Counted from the stretch's first letter, positions 34,432 to 45,563 are shown. The stretch: DNA of 64,000 bases from J054 sp963850255 (GCA_963850255.1 CAWKLL010000008.1:1-64000), one strand, 5' to 3'. Notes: a model not told the origin generated them from the letters alone. Numbers and translations are program-made.

Positions 34432-35983
34432 CGATTCTTGACACATCGTCTTCAATATCCTGTGTTGACTGTTCGGCTTCATCCGGGATCTCTGTCAATT
34501 TATTCCAGGTGAACTTGAATACCGTGCCTCGGTCGGAGGGCCCGGGGTGGAACCAGACTCGACCACCCTGCCACTCGACAATTCGCTTGACGATGGCCAG
34601 GCCCATACCGCTGCCTTCGCGTTCATCGCGAGGCTGCAGGGTCTGGAACATTTTGAATATCTTGTCGGCATACTCGTGCGGAATTCCCGCGCCATCATCC
34701 TCCACCGCGAACATCACGGTATCGCCCTGATCGCGGGCATACACGCGTATACAGGCGGTATCATTCGGATGATGCTTGATGGCATTGTTGATCAGGTTTC
34801 GCAGAACCTGTTCGAGTGGTGCAGCGTGGGTCAGCAATTTAGGCATTTCAGTTTCGTTAAGTATCTGCATGCCTTCAGGCGGGGCCAGTAGCGTTGCAAT
34901 GTCGCTAACCATTGCTGCCGTATCGACTTCATAGCAATCACCCACTCGACGGCCGGCTCGTGAGTAGGCGAGCAGATCGTCGAGTAAAACGTTAAGGCGC
35001 TGCGTACGTTGCTCAAGCAGGCCCAGATTTTCCTGTACCTCGCCCTCATTGTGTTGTTTCAGATCCTCGCGCAGCCATTGCACCAGCACTTCAATAGCGC
35101 GCAAAGGTGCTTTCAAATCATGCGAGGCGACGTAGGCAAACTGCTCAAGATCTTTATTGGAGCGAATTAGCTCTGCGGATTTGGCTTCCAGGGCTTCTTC
35201 GGCAAGACGTCTTTCGGTGATATCAATGGCCAGACTCATCACGCCCAGAACCTGGCCGTCATCATCGCAATGCGGCTGGTGCGTGATGGTGAAATAGCGT
35301 TCCTCGCCATCGGGCATGATCCGCGAACCTTCGTGATTGACCGTGTCACCGGCCAGGGCCTGATCGTAGCGATCGCGTCGCTCTTCAAAGGCAGGCCAGC
35401 CAATCAGCTCGCCGATATGCTGACCAATCAGCGATTCGATCTGGCGATTAAATATGCTGCGGTACTGAGAGCTCAGGAACTGGACCCGATAGTCCGGCCC
35501 AATATAGGAAAACAGGCCGGGAACGCCATCAGCCAGATGCTGCAGTCGATCCTCGGTGCTGCGCAGCTGATCCTCGAGCTGGCGACGGTCGGTTACATCG
35601 ATACAAACACCCTTGATCGCCGGGGCCGATCCGGGCAAGGCGGGCTGCGCGCGACCACGGCTGCTGATGAAGCGGATGCTGCCGTCTTTGCGGACGATGC
35701 GGTAGTTCATGCTAAACACACCGCCGCGCAGGGCTGCCTGCACAGCTTCCCAATAGGGCCCGATGTCGTCTGCATGAATACGTTGTTTGGCAACTTCGAT
35801 ATTCATTTCCTCGCCGGTGTCCAGGTCGAACATCTGCCGGCAGGTTTCATCCATGCTGAAGGTGTTAGTTGCGCCATCGTAGGACCACATGCCCACGCCG
35901 GTGGTTTCCAGCAACAGCTGCATATCCGACAGTGAGCGCTCGCCCGTTCTGTCTGTCTTCAGCATGTTTTCCTGCCTGGCCAT
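34403..35983 (-). CDS. PAS-domain sensor histidine kinase
   Basis: 526 residues with no membrane segment, so cytoplasmic. Two PAS domains lie at about 20-140 and 150-260 (both ending in ITERR/VTDRR-type junctions), then HisKA with the phosphoacceptor in FAYVASHDLKAPLRAIEVL, and HATPase_c with NLINNAIKHHPND, VEDDGAGIPHEYA and GSGMGLAIVKRI. It overlaps the single-domain regulator by 29 bases and is followed upstream by the GGDEF-EAL regulator, ten bases away. The ligand sensed by the PAS domains is not visible. Confidence 0.93.
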   Translation of the reverse strand: MARQENMLKTDRTGERSLSDMQLLLETTGVGMWSYDGATNTFSMDETCRQMFDLDTGEEMNIEVAKQRIHADDIGPYWEAVQAALRGGVFSMNYRIVRKDGSIRFISSRGRAQPALPGSAPAIKGVCIDVTDRRQLEDQLRSTEDRLQHLADGVPGLFSYIGPDYRVQFLSSQYRSIFNRQIESLIGQHIGELIGWPAFEERRDRYDQALAGDTVNHEGSRIMPDGEERYFTITHQPHCDDDGQVLGVMSLAIDITERRLAEEALEAKSAELIRSNKDLEQFAYVASHDLKAPLRAIEVLVQWLREDLKQHNEGEVQENLGLLEQRTQRLNVLLDDLLAYSRAGRRVGDCYEVDTAAMVSDIATLLAPPEGMQILNETEMPKLLTHAAPLEQVLRNLINNAIKHHPNDTACIRVYARDQGDTVMFAVEDDGAGIPHEYADKIFKMFQTLQPRDEREGSGMGLAIVKRIVEWQGGRVWFHPGPSDRGTVFKFTWNKLTEIPDEAEQSTQDIEDDVSRIDETRQYFVG

Positions 35984-35992
35984 GCGCGAGTC

Positions 35993-37723
35993 TCAGGCAA
36001 AATCCGCAGCGGACAGCCGCGAAGTGACAAAACCGGGATCGTCTTCGATCAGGTCTTCGAGGAACGGCAATACCTCCCCGGCCTTCATCGGATGTCCGAA
36101 CAGAAAGCCCTGTGCGATCAGGCAGCCGCGGTCGACTAAAAAGTTCAACTGCTCGCGGGTTTCTACGCCTTCAGCTACGGTTTCCAGATGCAGGCTGCGC
36201 GCCAGTGAAATGATCGCATCGATAATAATGGCGCTATCTTCGGTGTGATCGACATCGTGCACGAAAGACTTGTCGATCTTGAGTACGTCGATGGGAAAAC
36301 GTCGCAGGTAGTTCAGGCAGGAGTGACCGGTGCCAAAGTCATCAATGGAAATGCGTACGCCGATGTCCTTGAGTTTCTGCAGGCTGCGTTGCACCTGCTC
36401 CGTGTCTTCCATCAGCAGGCCCTCGGTCAACTCGATTTCTATCAACGAGGGATTAATGGCGTGACGGTTCAGTGTATCCGCAACCCGGCGATAAAAGTCC
36501 GGTTGCTGGAACTGCCGCGCTGAGACATTAACGGATACGGGCACTACCGGCAGGCCCTTGGCCTGCCAGCGATTGATCGTTCTGCAGACCTCACTGAATA
36601 CCCAGTGGCCTAGCGGCACGATGTGCCCGCTCTGTTCAGCCACCGGAATGAACTCCGACGGTGAGACATTGCCGCGATTCTCGCAGTTCCAGCGTAGCAG
36701 GGCTTCCAGCCCCTGCAGTTTTCGCGTCACCAGGTTGACCTTGGGCTGGAAAGCCAGGGTGAACAGCTCACGGCTGATGGCGTCACGAATGTCCTGTTCG
36801 AGTTCATGGTAAGCAAGCAGTTCGTCATGCATGCGTTCGGTGAAGAACTTGAAGTTGTTGCGGCCTTTTTCCTTGGCCTGGTACATGGCGATGTCGGCAT
36901 TCTTCAGCAACGTGGCCGTGTCGCTGTTGTCATTCGGATAGATGGTTATGCCAATACTGGTAGTGACTTTGACCTCGCGGCCGTCTACCTGGAACGGCTC
37001 GGCTATCACCTCGAGAATGCTGCGCGCGACGACTTCGGCTTCCAGAGCGCCGGTCAGGCCTTCCAGCAGTACCGCAAACTCGTCACCGCCCAGGCGGGCC
37101 AGCACGTCGCCGCCGCGAATGGAGCTGCGCAAGCGTCGCGCCATTTCGCGCAACAGTTTGTCGCCGGCGTTGTGGCCAAGGGTGTCATTGACGACTTTGA
37201 ACTGATCCAGGTCGAGAAAGAACAAGCCGACCTTTTTGCCCTCGCGACGCGCCCGCGCAATGGCTCGTTTCAGCTGGTCGTTGAAATACTGGCGATTGGG
37301 GATCTCGGTCAGCGGGTCATACTGCGCCAGATAGTTCAGGCGCATTTCGCTACGTTTGCGTTCCACGGCATAGCGAATAGAACGCAGAATAGTGCGCGTC
37401 TCGCCCTCCCATTTCACCAGGTAGTCCTGCACGCCCCTGTTCAGGATGCTCAGTGCGAACTTCTCATCGTCCTGACCGCTCAGCACGACAATGGGCGTGC
37501 TGGAATCGGCCGCCTGAATGGCATCGATGCACTCCAGGCCGGAGCCGTCGGGCAGATGCAAATCCAGTAACACGACATCGAAACGCTCGGCTCCCAGGTG
37601 GTGCACGGCGTCGCGCAGGGTGGCGACATGCCTCAGATCCAGGTCCTGAACCCGGTGACGACGCAATGATGCGCTGAGGAAATCAGCGTCATCAAAATTG
37701 TCTTCAACCAGAAGAAGCTTCAT
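35993..37723 (-). CDS. Response regulator with GGDEF and EAL domains
   Basis: 576 residues from ATG 37723 (MKLLLVEDNFDDADFL). Order: receiver (D in VVLLDLHLPDGSGLE), GGDEF with an intact ARLGGDEFAVLLEG, EAL with LEALLRWNCENRG, DDFGTGHSCLNYLR and ETVAEGVET. Both the cyclase and phosphodiesterase signatures look functional, so it could make or break c-di-GMP depending on phosphorylation. First gene of a signalling run with the kinase, Rcp1-like regulator and HDOD protein. The open frame extends further upstream, but no receiver residues lie there. Confidence 0.93.
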   Translation of the reverse strand: MKLLLVEDNFDDADFLSASLRRHRVQDLDLRHVATLRDAVHHLGAERFDVVLLDLHLPDGSGLECIDAIQAADSSTPIVVLSGQDDEKFALSILNRGVQDYLVKWEGETRTILRSIRYAVERKRSEMRLNYLAQYDPLTEIPNRQYFNDQLKRAIARARREGKKVGLFFLDLDQFKVVNDTLGHNAGDKLLREMARRLRSSIRGGDVLARLGGDEFAVLLEGLTGALEAEVVARSILEVIAEPFQVDGREVKVTTSIGITIYPNDNSDTATLLKNADIAMYQAKEKGRNNFKFFTERMHDELLAYHELEQDIRDAISRELFTLAFQPKVNLVTRKLQGLEALLRWNCENRGNVSPSEFIPVAEQSGHIVPLGHWVFSEVCRTINRWQAKGLPVVPVSVNVSARQFQQPDFYRRVADTLNRHAINPSLIEIELTEGLLMEDTEQVQRSLQKLKDIGVRISIDDFGTGHSCLNYLRRFPIDVLKIDKSFVHDVDHTEDSAIIIDAIISLARSLHLETVAEGVETREQLNFLVDRGCLIAQGFLFGHPMKAGEVLPFLEDLIEDDPGFVTSRLSAADFA

Positions 37724-37954
37724 AAATGCCAGCCGCGACTCGCATGGCCGCCCCCCCAGGGCCGGCCTCACAAGGCGCACACAACAACCCACCCACCCTA
37801 ATAGATAGACGGCTTCGGCATTGAGACTGCTTTCACATTAAGTCGTCCACCTGGCGGGAAAGGCTCACGGCGGGGCGTTTTGGCGTCTGAAAACCGTGGT
37901 TTCCGACCGATTCGCTGCTGGTTCACGAGATATGGCCCTGTTGAGCTGGCACTC

Positions 37955-38368
37955 ATGTCTGCGATGAGATTGACGCGAAACTGGCGTCGCGGCTGGCGCC
38001 TGCTGCTGCGTGCCGAGCGTTCGCCTGCCTGGGTGCAGCAGCGCCCGTTCGCCCGCCTGTGGTTGTATACCCAGGCGACCTGCCGAATGGCTGGCGACCG
38101 CAATGGGCGCCTGTTGTTGTTAACCACGCTGGTATTGCTGACGCTTGGCCGCGTCGCTGTGTGGCGCTTTGACCTGCGCGGAGCCTGGGGCCAATGGATG
38201 CCGGCCAGCCCTTTTTTATTACTGGCGCCCTATTTTGCACTGGCGAGATTTCGCGCCCTGCGGCGGCTGAACATAGCGCCTGCCGGTGTCGGATTGGGAT
38301 CAGCTTCACAGACAAGCCCGCCATCGGCGAGCGACAGTTCATCTCTGTCCTGTCGCCGTCAACGAGTC
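37955..38368 (+). CDS. Small hypothetical membrane protein, end uncertain
   Basis: ATG 37955. Basic N-terminus (MRLTRNWRRGWRLLLRAERS), one or two helices (RLLLLTTLVLLTLGRVAVW and ASPFLLLAPYFALARF). After about 38275 the coding signal seems to move to another frame (third codon positions become GC-rich there), reading DKPAIGERQFISVL, so a frameshift is likely. The end given is approximate, just before the pilin-like gene. Function unknown. Confidence 0.4.
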
Positions 38369-38369
38369 C

Positions 38370-38813
38370 GTGTCTGCATCCCTGCGCAAGCTTCCGCAAC
38401 GTCGCCGCTTCACGCTCAGTCGTGTCGATATCGCGGTGCTGGTGGCCTGCTTTTCGGTGCTGGCGATGGTGGCGGTACCCCGGCATCTCAAACTGTCTGC
38501 CGATACCCGGCGCAGCGATGTGCAGGCCCTGGCCGCCAGCGTTGTCTATGCCAGCGAGATCGCCAATGCCCTGTGGCAGGCTCAGTTGCGACCACAAACC
38601 TTGAGCCTGCCGGCCGGGGACGTGGTGATAATTAATGGTTACCCCTCGGCAGCGACCGTTGCCGGTGCGCTGAAACCGATGGCTGCCCGCGGCTTCGAGT
38701 TCCGGGCCGGTCGCTGGTCGCACCCCGAGGCATCGGGCTGTGGTGTGGAATACCAGCCACCAGCAATGCCTGGGGGCCTTCCCAGCATTATTCCCTTCGA
38801 CCAGGGCTGCTAA
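38370..38813 (+). CDS. Type IV pilin-like protein
   Basis: 147 residues from GTG 38370; the frame opens at 38286 but the first part overlaps the preceding gene. RRRFTLSRVDIAVLVACFSV resembles a prepilin N-terminal segment: a basic leader, FTL and a 20-residue helix. It lacks the usual glycine before the cleavage site and the E5 (here D). The mature part has the helix then small-strand layout of minor pilins (ADTRRSDVQALAASVVYASE) and two cysteines in the C-terminal half (ASGCGVEYQ, DQGC). A minor pilin or pseudopilin is likely. Confidence 0.6.
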   Translation: MSASLRKLPQRRRFTLSRVDIAVLVACFSVLAMVAVPRHLKLSADTRRSDVQALAASVVYASEIANALWQAQLRPQTLSLPAGDVVIINGYPSAATVAGALKPMAARGFEFRAGRWSHPEASGCGVEYQPPAMPGGLPSIIPFDQGC

Positions 38814-38874
38814 CTCCAAAACCTTGGCGCTTACTACAGTTGGCCGGCTCACGCCGGAGTGCTGTAATGGGCCC

Positions 38875-41304
38875 ATGAAAACCTTATTCAAGCTGCTTGG
38901 TGGCCTGCTGGGGCTAATTGTTGTCGCGGCGCTGCTGGTTATCGCGGCAGTCGCACTGTTTGTCGATCCCAACGACTATCGCGAAGAAATTTCCAGTGCG
39001 GTGCAGTCGCAAACGGGCCGCGAGCTGATAATTAAAGGTGATCTTTCCCTGGGGCTGCTGCCTTGCTGCGCCATCGCGCTGGGCGAGACCAGTTTGAGTA
39101 ATCCGGCCGGGTTCGAGCAGGCAAGTTTTGCGCAAGTGGAGTCGGCGCGCCTTGGCTTGCAGCTGTGGCCCTTGCTGAGCCGCCAGGAGCTATTGCTGGA
39201 TGAGCTGACGCTGACCGGATTGAAAGTGAACTTGTTGCGCCGCGCCGATGGCCAGGCCAACTGGGAATTTAGCGGCGAAGAAAACCGGGATGCAGATTCG
39301 ACTGAAGCTGCAGACACTGATGAATCAGGGAGTGGGCTTTCGGCGTTATCCCTCGGCGGCATCAACATCAGCGATGCCGAGCTCACTCTGCGCGACGTTC
39401 CGGCCGGCACCGATCTGCGCGTGGAGAACTTCAGTCTCGTCACCGGTGAATTGGCGGCCGGCGAGCCCTTTGATTTCGAGACCGCGCTGCGCTTTATCGA
39501 CGCTGCCGCCGATACCCGTGCAGATCTCAAATTGAGCGCCGAGGCGATTATCGATGATGAGTCGGCGCGTATAGCCTTGACGGATATCGACGGTTCCATC
39601 GTCGGCGAAGGTGCTGACACGGGCCGCTTCGATCTGGCCCTGACCGCACCGTCGGCAACGCTGGACTTGAGCGGCGATATACAGGCGAGCGCAGAACAAC
39701 TGGCTGCCGATATCAATCTGAACGGCGGACCGCTGGGTACAGACGGTGAATTGCTTGCAAGCGTGAGTTCACCGCGACTTGACTACAACGCTGCCGGCAA
39801 TGGCAGCGCAACGCTGGGCGAGCCGAAGCTGGATCTGCAGCTCAAGTCCGGCGACCTCCCGGGGGGCAGCGCTGCGGGCAAATTCCAGCTCGGTGTTCTG
39901 ACCCTGAGCCCGGATTCCGGGCAAGTCACGCTGAAAGCCCTGCAGGGGGATCTGACGCTGGCCGGTGCGCAGCTGGATATCACTGCGGATGGTCAGCTGG
40001 GCGAGAAAAAAACCGATTTGGCCGGCGCCTTTGTACTGGCGCCGCTCTCGCCGCGCGAGCTGCTGGCTGAACTGGGCGAGCCGGTGCCGGATACTGCGGA
40101 TCCGGAGGTACTCAAGAATTTCTCAGCCCAGGGTAACTGGCGCCTGGGTACAGACCAGCTGAAGCTGGACAAACTGGTGGCGCAACTCGACGAGACTCGC
40201 CTGAATGGTGAACTGGCCGCGGCGAATTTCGACCAGCCGCGCCTGAGTTTCAAGCTGGCCGCGGATCAGTTGAACCTTGATAGATACCTGGCGCCTGAAA
40301 GCGAAGACACAAAGAAAGACTCCGGCGCTGCTAATGCTGACAGTGACACCGATCTTGAGTTGCTGCGCGAGCTCGATCTGACCGGCACGCTGCAAGTAGG
40401 CAGCCTGACCGTGGCCAATTTGAAAATTCAAAATCTCGACGCCAGGTTAGTGGCGCGCGATGGGGTCATCAAGCTCGATCCGGCCAGCGCTAATTTGTAT
40501 GGCGGGACCTACAAGGGGGCAGTGAGTGTTGATGTCAGCGGGCCGGAGATGCGCCTGGCCCTGGACCAGACCTTGGATAACGTGCAATCCGAGGGTCTGC
40601 TTACGGACTTTGCCGAGGTTGATCAGCTGCAGGGCCTTCTGGTGGCACGTATCAACGCGGCCGGCAGCGGAAACAACCAGGCCGAGCTGCTGCGCAACCT
40701 GCAGGGCGATTTGTCATTCGACCTGGTCGACGGCATTTACCAGGGTATGGATGTCTGGCAGGAGATTCGCCGGGCCCGCGCCTTATTGCGACGCGAGCAG
40801 CCGCCGGCCCGCGAGGGTTTGAAGCAAACCGTAATCAACAGCCTGACGGTACGCGGGCGCCTGCAGGATGGTGTACTGCGCAGCCAGCGTATGCAGGCTG
40901 AAATTCCCTTTCTGCGCCTGACTGGTGACGGCAGTGTGGATGTACTGGCGCAGGAGCTGGACTATCGCTTCAAAGCCAACGTATTCGAAACGCCAAGCTT
41001 TGCCGATGGTGAAAGCTACGATGACCTCACCGGCCTGACGATCCCCGTGACGATTAGCGGCGCAGCCGATGACCCGAAAATTGGCGTAGACATCGCCGCG
41101 CTGGCCACCAACGTGGCGGTGCAAAAGGCGACAGACAAGTTATTCGATCGACTGGGTCTGGGCAAAAAAGAGCCGGCGCCGGAAGCCGGTGAAGGCGGCG
41201 ATACGAGCCAACAGGCCGTACCGGATGCCGAGCAGCAAGAGCAAGAGCCCGAAGACGCGCGTGATGCCCTGCGTCGCGGGCTGGGCGACCTGCTCAAGCG
41301 TTGA
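38875..41304 (+). CDS. AsmA family protein
   Basis: 809 residues from ATG 38875. One N-terminal membrane helix (LLGGLLGLIVVAALLVIAAV) leads into the AsmA-typical FVDPNDYREEISSAVQSQTG and GRELIIKGDLSL. Long periplasmic beta-rich repeats follow, and the conserved AsmA C-terminal part (VDVLAQELDYRFKANVFE, LTIPVTISGAADDPKIGVD) lies at about 690-760. The tail is a low-complexity Glu/Gln/Ala stretch. AsmA-like proteins are large envelope proteins linked to outer-membrane lipid homeostasis. mutY begins 10 bases later. Confidence 0.93.
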   Translation: MKTLFKLLGGLLGLIVVAALLVIAAVALFVDPNDYREEISSAVQSQTGRELIIKGDLSLGLLPCCAIALGETSLSNPAGFEQASFAQVESARLGLQLWPLLSRQELLLDELTLTGLKVNLLRRADGQANWEFSGEENRDADSTEAADTDESGSGLSALSLGGINISDAELTLRDVPAGTDLRVENFSLVTGELAAGEPFDFETALRFIDAAADTRADLKLSAEAIIDDESARIALTDIDGSIVGEGADTGRFDLALTAPSATLDLSGDIQASAEQLAADINLNGGPLGTDGELLASVSSPRLDYNAAGNGSATLGEPKLDLQLKSGDLPGGSAAGKFQLGVLTLSPDSGQVTLKALQGDLTLAGAQLDITADGQLGEKKTDLAGAFVLAPLSPRELLAELGEPVPDTADPEVLKNFSAQGNWRLGTDQLKLDKLVAQLDETRLNGELAAANFDQPRLSFKLAADQLNLDRYLAPESEDTKKDSGAANADSDTDLELLRELDLTGTLQVGSLTVANLKIQNLDARLVARDGVIKLDPASANLYGGTYKGAVSVDVSGPEMRLALDQTLDNVQSEGLLTDFAEVDQLQGLLVARINAAGSGNNQAELLRNLQGDLSFDLVDGIYQGMDVWQEIRRARALLRREQPPAREGLKQTVINSLTVRGRLQDGVLRSQRMQAEIPFLRLTGDGSVDVLAQELDYRFKANVFETPSFADGESYDDLTGLTIPVTISGAADDPKIGVDIAALATNVAVQKATDKLFDRLGLGKKEPAPEAGEGGDTSQQAVPDAEQQEQEPEDARDALRRGLGDLLKR

Positions 41305-41314
41305 GCAACTTCCA

Positions 41315-42369
<1,055 letters not shown>

Positions 42370-42373
<4 letters not shown>

Positions 42374-42636
42374 GTCGTCAGGTTAAATGCGCGTTACTCG
42401 GTATCGAAGCGGAGGGCCTGGATCGCATTCCGCACCCCGGAGATCTCGGCAAGCGCGTCTACGACAACGTTTCCAAGCAGGCCTGGCAGCAATGGCTGGC
42501 TCATCAGACCATGTTGATTAACGAGTATCGACTAACGCCCATGGAACCCAAGTCACGTGAATTTCTGGAGGCGGAGATGGAGAAATTTTTCTTCAGCGGC
42601 GGTTCGTCCGCGCCGGAGGATTTCGTTCCCGAGTAG
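42370..42636 (+). CDS. yggX: YggX Fe(II)-trafficking/oxidative damage protection protein
   Basis: 88 residues from ATG 42370, overlapping mutY by four bases. The YggX landmarks are present: the conserved N-terminal cysteine (QVKCALLG), EGLDRIPHPGDLGKRVY and WLAHQTMLINEYRL, and the length matches. It protects iron-sulfur proteins under oxidative stress. The mutY-yggX order is common in gammaproteobacteria, which supports the taxonomic reading. Confidence 0.95.
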
Positions 42637-42648
42637 TTTAGATCAGGG

Positions 42649-43614
42649 CTAACTCGCTTCCAGATATTGCACACTGAACAAGTCCTGAGGATCTGACCAG
42701 ACCGCTTTGACGGTAAAGCCCGCTTGCTCTGCAGCGCTCGCGAACGCCTCGCGAGTAAACTTGTGTGAATGTTCGGTGACGATATACTCGTTTTCCGCCA
42801 GCTGAATTTTCTCGCCACTGATCCGAACGGTTTGGGAATTCGTGGCAATAAGACGCATTTCAATGCGCTCATGCTCAGCGTCGTAAACGGCGCGATGTTC
42901 AAAGTCCTGGGTTGAGAAATCAGCGTCGAACTCGCGGTTCAGGTGGCGCAGCAGATTCAGATTGAAATCCGCAGTAACGCCGGCAGCGTCGTTATAGGCC
43001 GGCTCGAGAATCTCCGGATCCTTGATCAGGTCGACGCCGATTAACAGTCCACCGCCCCTGCCGACCTGTTCCCGCATCAGCGCCAGCAAATCCTGTGCTT
43101 CGTCCGGTGAAAAATTACCGATGGTCGAGCCCGGGAAATACACGACCTTGCGACGACTTTCGCCGGCAGGTTCCGGCAATTCCAGGGCCTGTGTGAAATC
43201 AGCGCACAAGGGCAGAATTTCAATTTGCGGGTAACGCCGGGCAAGATCGCCGGCCACCTCGAGCAGAAAATCGCCGGAAATATCGATGGGGATATAGGCG
43301 GCGGGCTTATCCAGCTGATCGAGCAACAAGCGGGTCTTGACGCTTGCGCCGGAGCCATACTCGATCAGCGTGACTTGCGGGCCGATCAGCTGCGCCATTT
43401 CGCCGAGATGCTCGCGCATGATGCGCAGCTCGGTTCGCGTCGGGTAATACTCCGGCTGCACACAAATGGCCTCGAACAACTCCGAGCCCCGTTGGTCGTA
43501 AAAGTACTTGGGCGAAACCTCCGGCGGCGATTTCTTCAGGCCAGCGATTAACTCGCCTGTTTCATCCTGCTCAGGGAGATCCTGAATTGTCAGTTTTACT
43601 GCAGCGTTTCCCAT
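42649..43614 (-). CDS. egtD: L-histidine N-alpha-methyltransferase (EgtD)
   Basis: 321 residues. EgtD motifs: SPKYFYDQRGSELFEAIC, the SAM loop LIEYGSGASVKTRLLLD, IPIDISGDFL and the substrate loop FPGSTIGNFSPDEA. It trimethylates histidine to hercynine, the first ergothioneine step. It follows egtB by 8 bases on the same strand, so both are one operon. Convergent with yggX across 12 bases. Confidence 0.94.
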   Translation of the reverse strand: MGNAAVKLTIQDLPEQDETGELIAGLKKSPPEVSPKYFYDQRGSELFEAICVQPEYYPTRTELRIMREHLGEMAQLIGPQVTLIEYGSGASVKTRLLLDQLDKPAAYIPIDISGDFLLEVAGDLARRYPQIEILPLCADFTQALELPEPAGESRRKVVYFPGSTIGNFSPDEAQDLLALMREQVGRGGGLLIGVDLIKDPEILEPAYNDAAGVTADFNLNLLRHLNREFDADFSTQDFEHRAVYDAEHERIEMRLIATNSQTVRISGEKIQLAENEYIVTEHSHKFTREAFASAAEQAGFTVKAVWSDPQDLFSVQYLEAS

Positions 43615-43622
43615 AATATTTC

Positions 43623-44894
43623 CTAGCTATCCTTGGCCAGTCGAATGCCGAAGAACTGCCAGCGTTCCTGCGGGTAAAAGAAATTACGGTAGCTGGTGCG
43701 CATATGGCCCGGCGGTGTGACACAGGAGCCGCCGCGACAAACCATCTGATTGCACATGAACTTTCCGTTGTATTCGCCCAACGACCCGGCCAGGGGTTTA
43801 AAGCCCGGGTAAGGCGTGTAGGCCGAGGCAGTCCACTCCCAGGTGTCACCGAACATTTGCGCGAGTTTGTGCTCGCGGGTTTTAAGCGGTCGCGGATGCA
43901 AGACGCCTTGTTCCATCTGGTTGCCGATCATCGGCACATCGGCTGCGGCATGCTCCCACTCTGCTTCTGTGGGCAGTCGCGCTCCAGCCCAGCGGGCATA
44001 GGCATCGGCCTCATAAAAGCTTACGTGGCAGACGGGCGCATCATCATCCAGGTCTCGAATACCACTGAGAGTGAACTCGCGCTTCAGGTCTTTCGACCAA
44101 TAGAGCGGGCGCTCAATTTCATGATCCTGCAGCCAGGCCCAGCCATCGGCCAGCCACAGGCTGCTATCGGTGTAGGCATCTGCCTTAATGAAGGCGCGAT
44201 ACTCGCCGTTGGTTACCAGTCGGTCGGCCAGTTGATATGGCCGCAGCAAGACTTCATGGCGCGGTAATTCGTTATCGAAGGCAAAGCCGTCGCCGTTGGC
44301 GCCGATCTCTACAGTGCCGCCTTCGAACGGAACATAGCTGAGATCAGGCAACGGCGTGAGACGACGTTGAAAATCAGCATTGACCAGCGCGGGGCGCAGC
44401 GGGTTTACGGAGAATACATGCTTGATGTCCGTCAGCATCAGCTCCTGATGCTGTTGCTCATGGTGCAGGCCAAGCTCGATCAGATTGCACAACTCACTGT
44501 CGTCGTTGTGTTCAAGCAGTTTAAGGATCTCGGTATCTACATGCCGGCGATAAGTATTAATCTCCCTGACCGTAGGCCGCGAGAGCAGGCCGCGCTGATT
44601 CCGCGCATGCATCTGACCCTTGGTGTAGTAATAAGAGTTAAACAGAAACTCGTATTGCTCATCAAAAGCTGAATAGTTGTCGATGCGCTCAGCAAGGACA
44701 AATTGCTCGAAAAACCAGCTGGTATGCGCAAGATGCCATTTGGTCGGGCTCACGCCAGGCATCGACTGGACCACGTAATCCTCCGGCTCCAGGGTCAGGC
44801 ATAAAGCCAGGCTGGTGGCCCGCACCGACTCATAGCGCGAGTCCAGATCGGCGCTGGCGCTGACGGCGGGCAAGTCTTGTGATCTAAGCGCCAT
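43623..44894 (-). CDS. egtB: Ergothioneine synthesis sulfoxide synthase (EgtB)
   Basis: 423 residues. The DinB_2 part holds the iron ligands in HX3HXE (LHHEQQHQELML) and the upstream WHLAHTSWFFEQFV; the formylglycine-enzyme-like domain follows (ARLPTEAEWEHAA, GDTWEWTASAYTPYPGF, RGGSCVTPPGHMRTSYRNF). It joins hercynine with cysteine or gamma-glutamylcysteine using oxygen. No egtA, egtC or egtE gene is adjacent, so as in many bacteria of the two-gene type the remaining steps are done elsewhere. The start is at 44894, just after a CGCC-CATATATATA stretch. Confidence 0.94.
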   Translation of the reverse strand: MALRSQDLPAVSASADLDSRYESVRATSLALCLTLEPEDYVVQSMPGVSPTKWHLAHTSWFFEQFVLAERIDNYSAFDEQYEFLFNSYYYTKGQMHARNQRGLLSRPTVREINTYRRHVDTEILKLLEHNDDSELCNLIELGLHHEQQHQELMLTDIKHVFSVNPLRPALVNADFQRRLTPLPDLSYVPFEGGTVEIGANGDGFAFDNELPRHEVLLRPYQLADRLVTNGEYRAFIKADAYTDSSLWLADGWAWLQDHEIERPLYWSKDLKREFTLSGIRDLDDDAPVCHVSFYEADAYARWAGARLPTEAEWEHAAADVPMIGNQMEQGVLHPRPLKTREHKLAQMFGDTWEWTASAYTPYPGFKPLAGSLGEYNGKFMCNQMVCRGGSCVTPPGHMRTSYRNFFYPQERWQFFGIRLAKDS

Positions 44895-45151
44895 ATATAT
44901 AAGGAGTCTGAGTGATTGGCGGGCCGCTGACCGGCGGGCCGGGCCCTTGGGTTTTTCTAAAGGGTAGTGAGGCGGACTGCTGCTGTCAAAAAGCAGCCCG
45001 CCGCTTTCCGTCCAGTGGCAAGTGTCGGAAAAACGTCACCTTGACGCGCATAAGGCTCTGCGGCTTTAATACCCGCCCCGCGCGGGCTGATTTACTCGGC
45101 CGGCGCGAGCTTCAGATCCGGCCCGCCTTCCGCGCGGGCTTGAAAAGGGCA

Positions 45152-45227
<76 letters not shown>

Positions 45228-45383
45228 TTTAACGCGCAGATCCGTTTAGCGTTACTGCCAAGCCCTAAGTCATCTGTCGACGCGACTCGGTGACTTTTCA
45301 GAGCCATCTAGAACTCTTTTCTATACAGCCAGAACTCCCGATTATTTGGGTGAGGCCATAGAGGGGGTGGATAAGATCGCCGA

Positions 45384-45427
45384 GATGAGTGCCAGCCAGG
45401 CGCAGGAGCATGATCAATCTGACGACG
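45384..45427. repeat. Fragment of the second outer-membrane barrel gene
   Basis: GATGAGTGCCAGCCAGGCGC at 45384 and the 24 bases after it match the signal-peptide region of the barrel gene at 48822-48865, with about four mismatches in the last half. This is a detached piece of gene start, left near the beginning of cassette 1, probably by duplication or deletion. It ends at the next repeat unit (45429). Confidence 0.65.
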
Positions 45428-45428
45428 T

Positions 45429-45563
45429 GAAAAAGGTGCCATCCGTGAAAAAGGTGCCGGGTCTATTTTTCGGCTCCCGATGCCGGCATCCGCCTATCCC
45501 CGCGGGTAGCAACTTCCGGTAAACAAAGGGAAAAAAAAGAAATAGACCCGGCACCTTTTTTGC
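45429..45563. repeat. Palindromic repeat family A, copy 3
   Basis: A partial unit GAAAAAGGTGCC (45429-45440) is followed by a complete forward arm GAAAAAGGTGCCGGGTCTAT (from 45447) and, after about 70 bases, the inverse arm AAATAGACCCGGCACCTTTT (about 45540-45560). It lies between tRNA-Phe and the first outer-membrane gene. Same unit as at 4812 and 15613. Confidence 0.7.

Noticed and set aside
36806..37570. 254-codon plus-strand frame
   Set aside because: Antisense to the intact GGDEF domain; no motif of its own.
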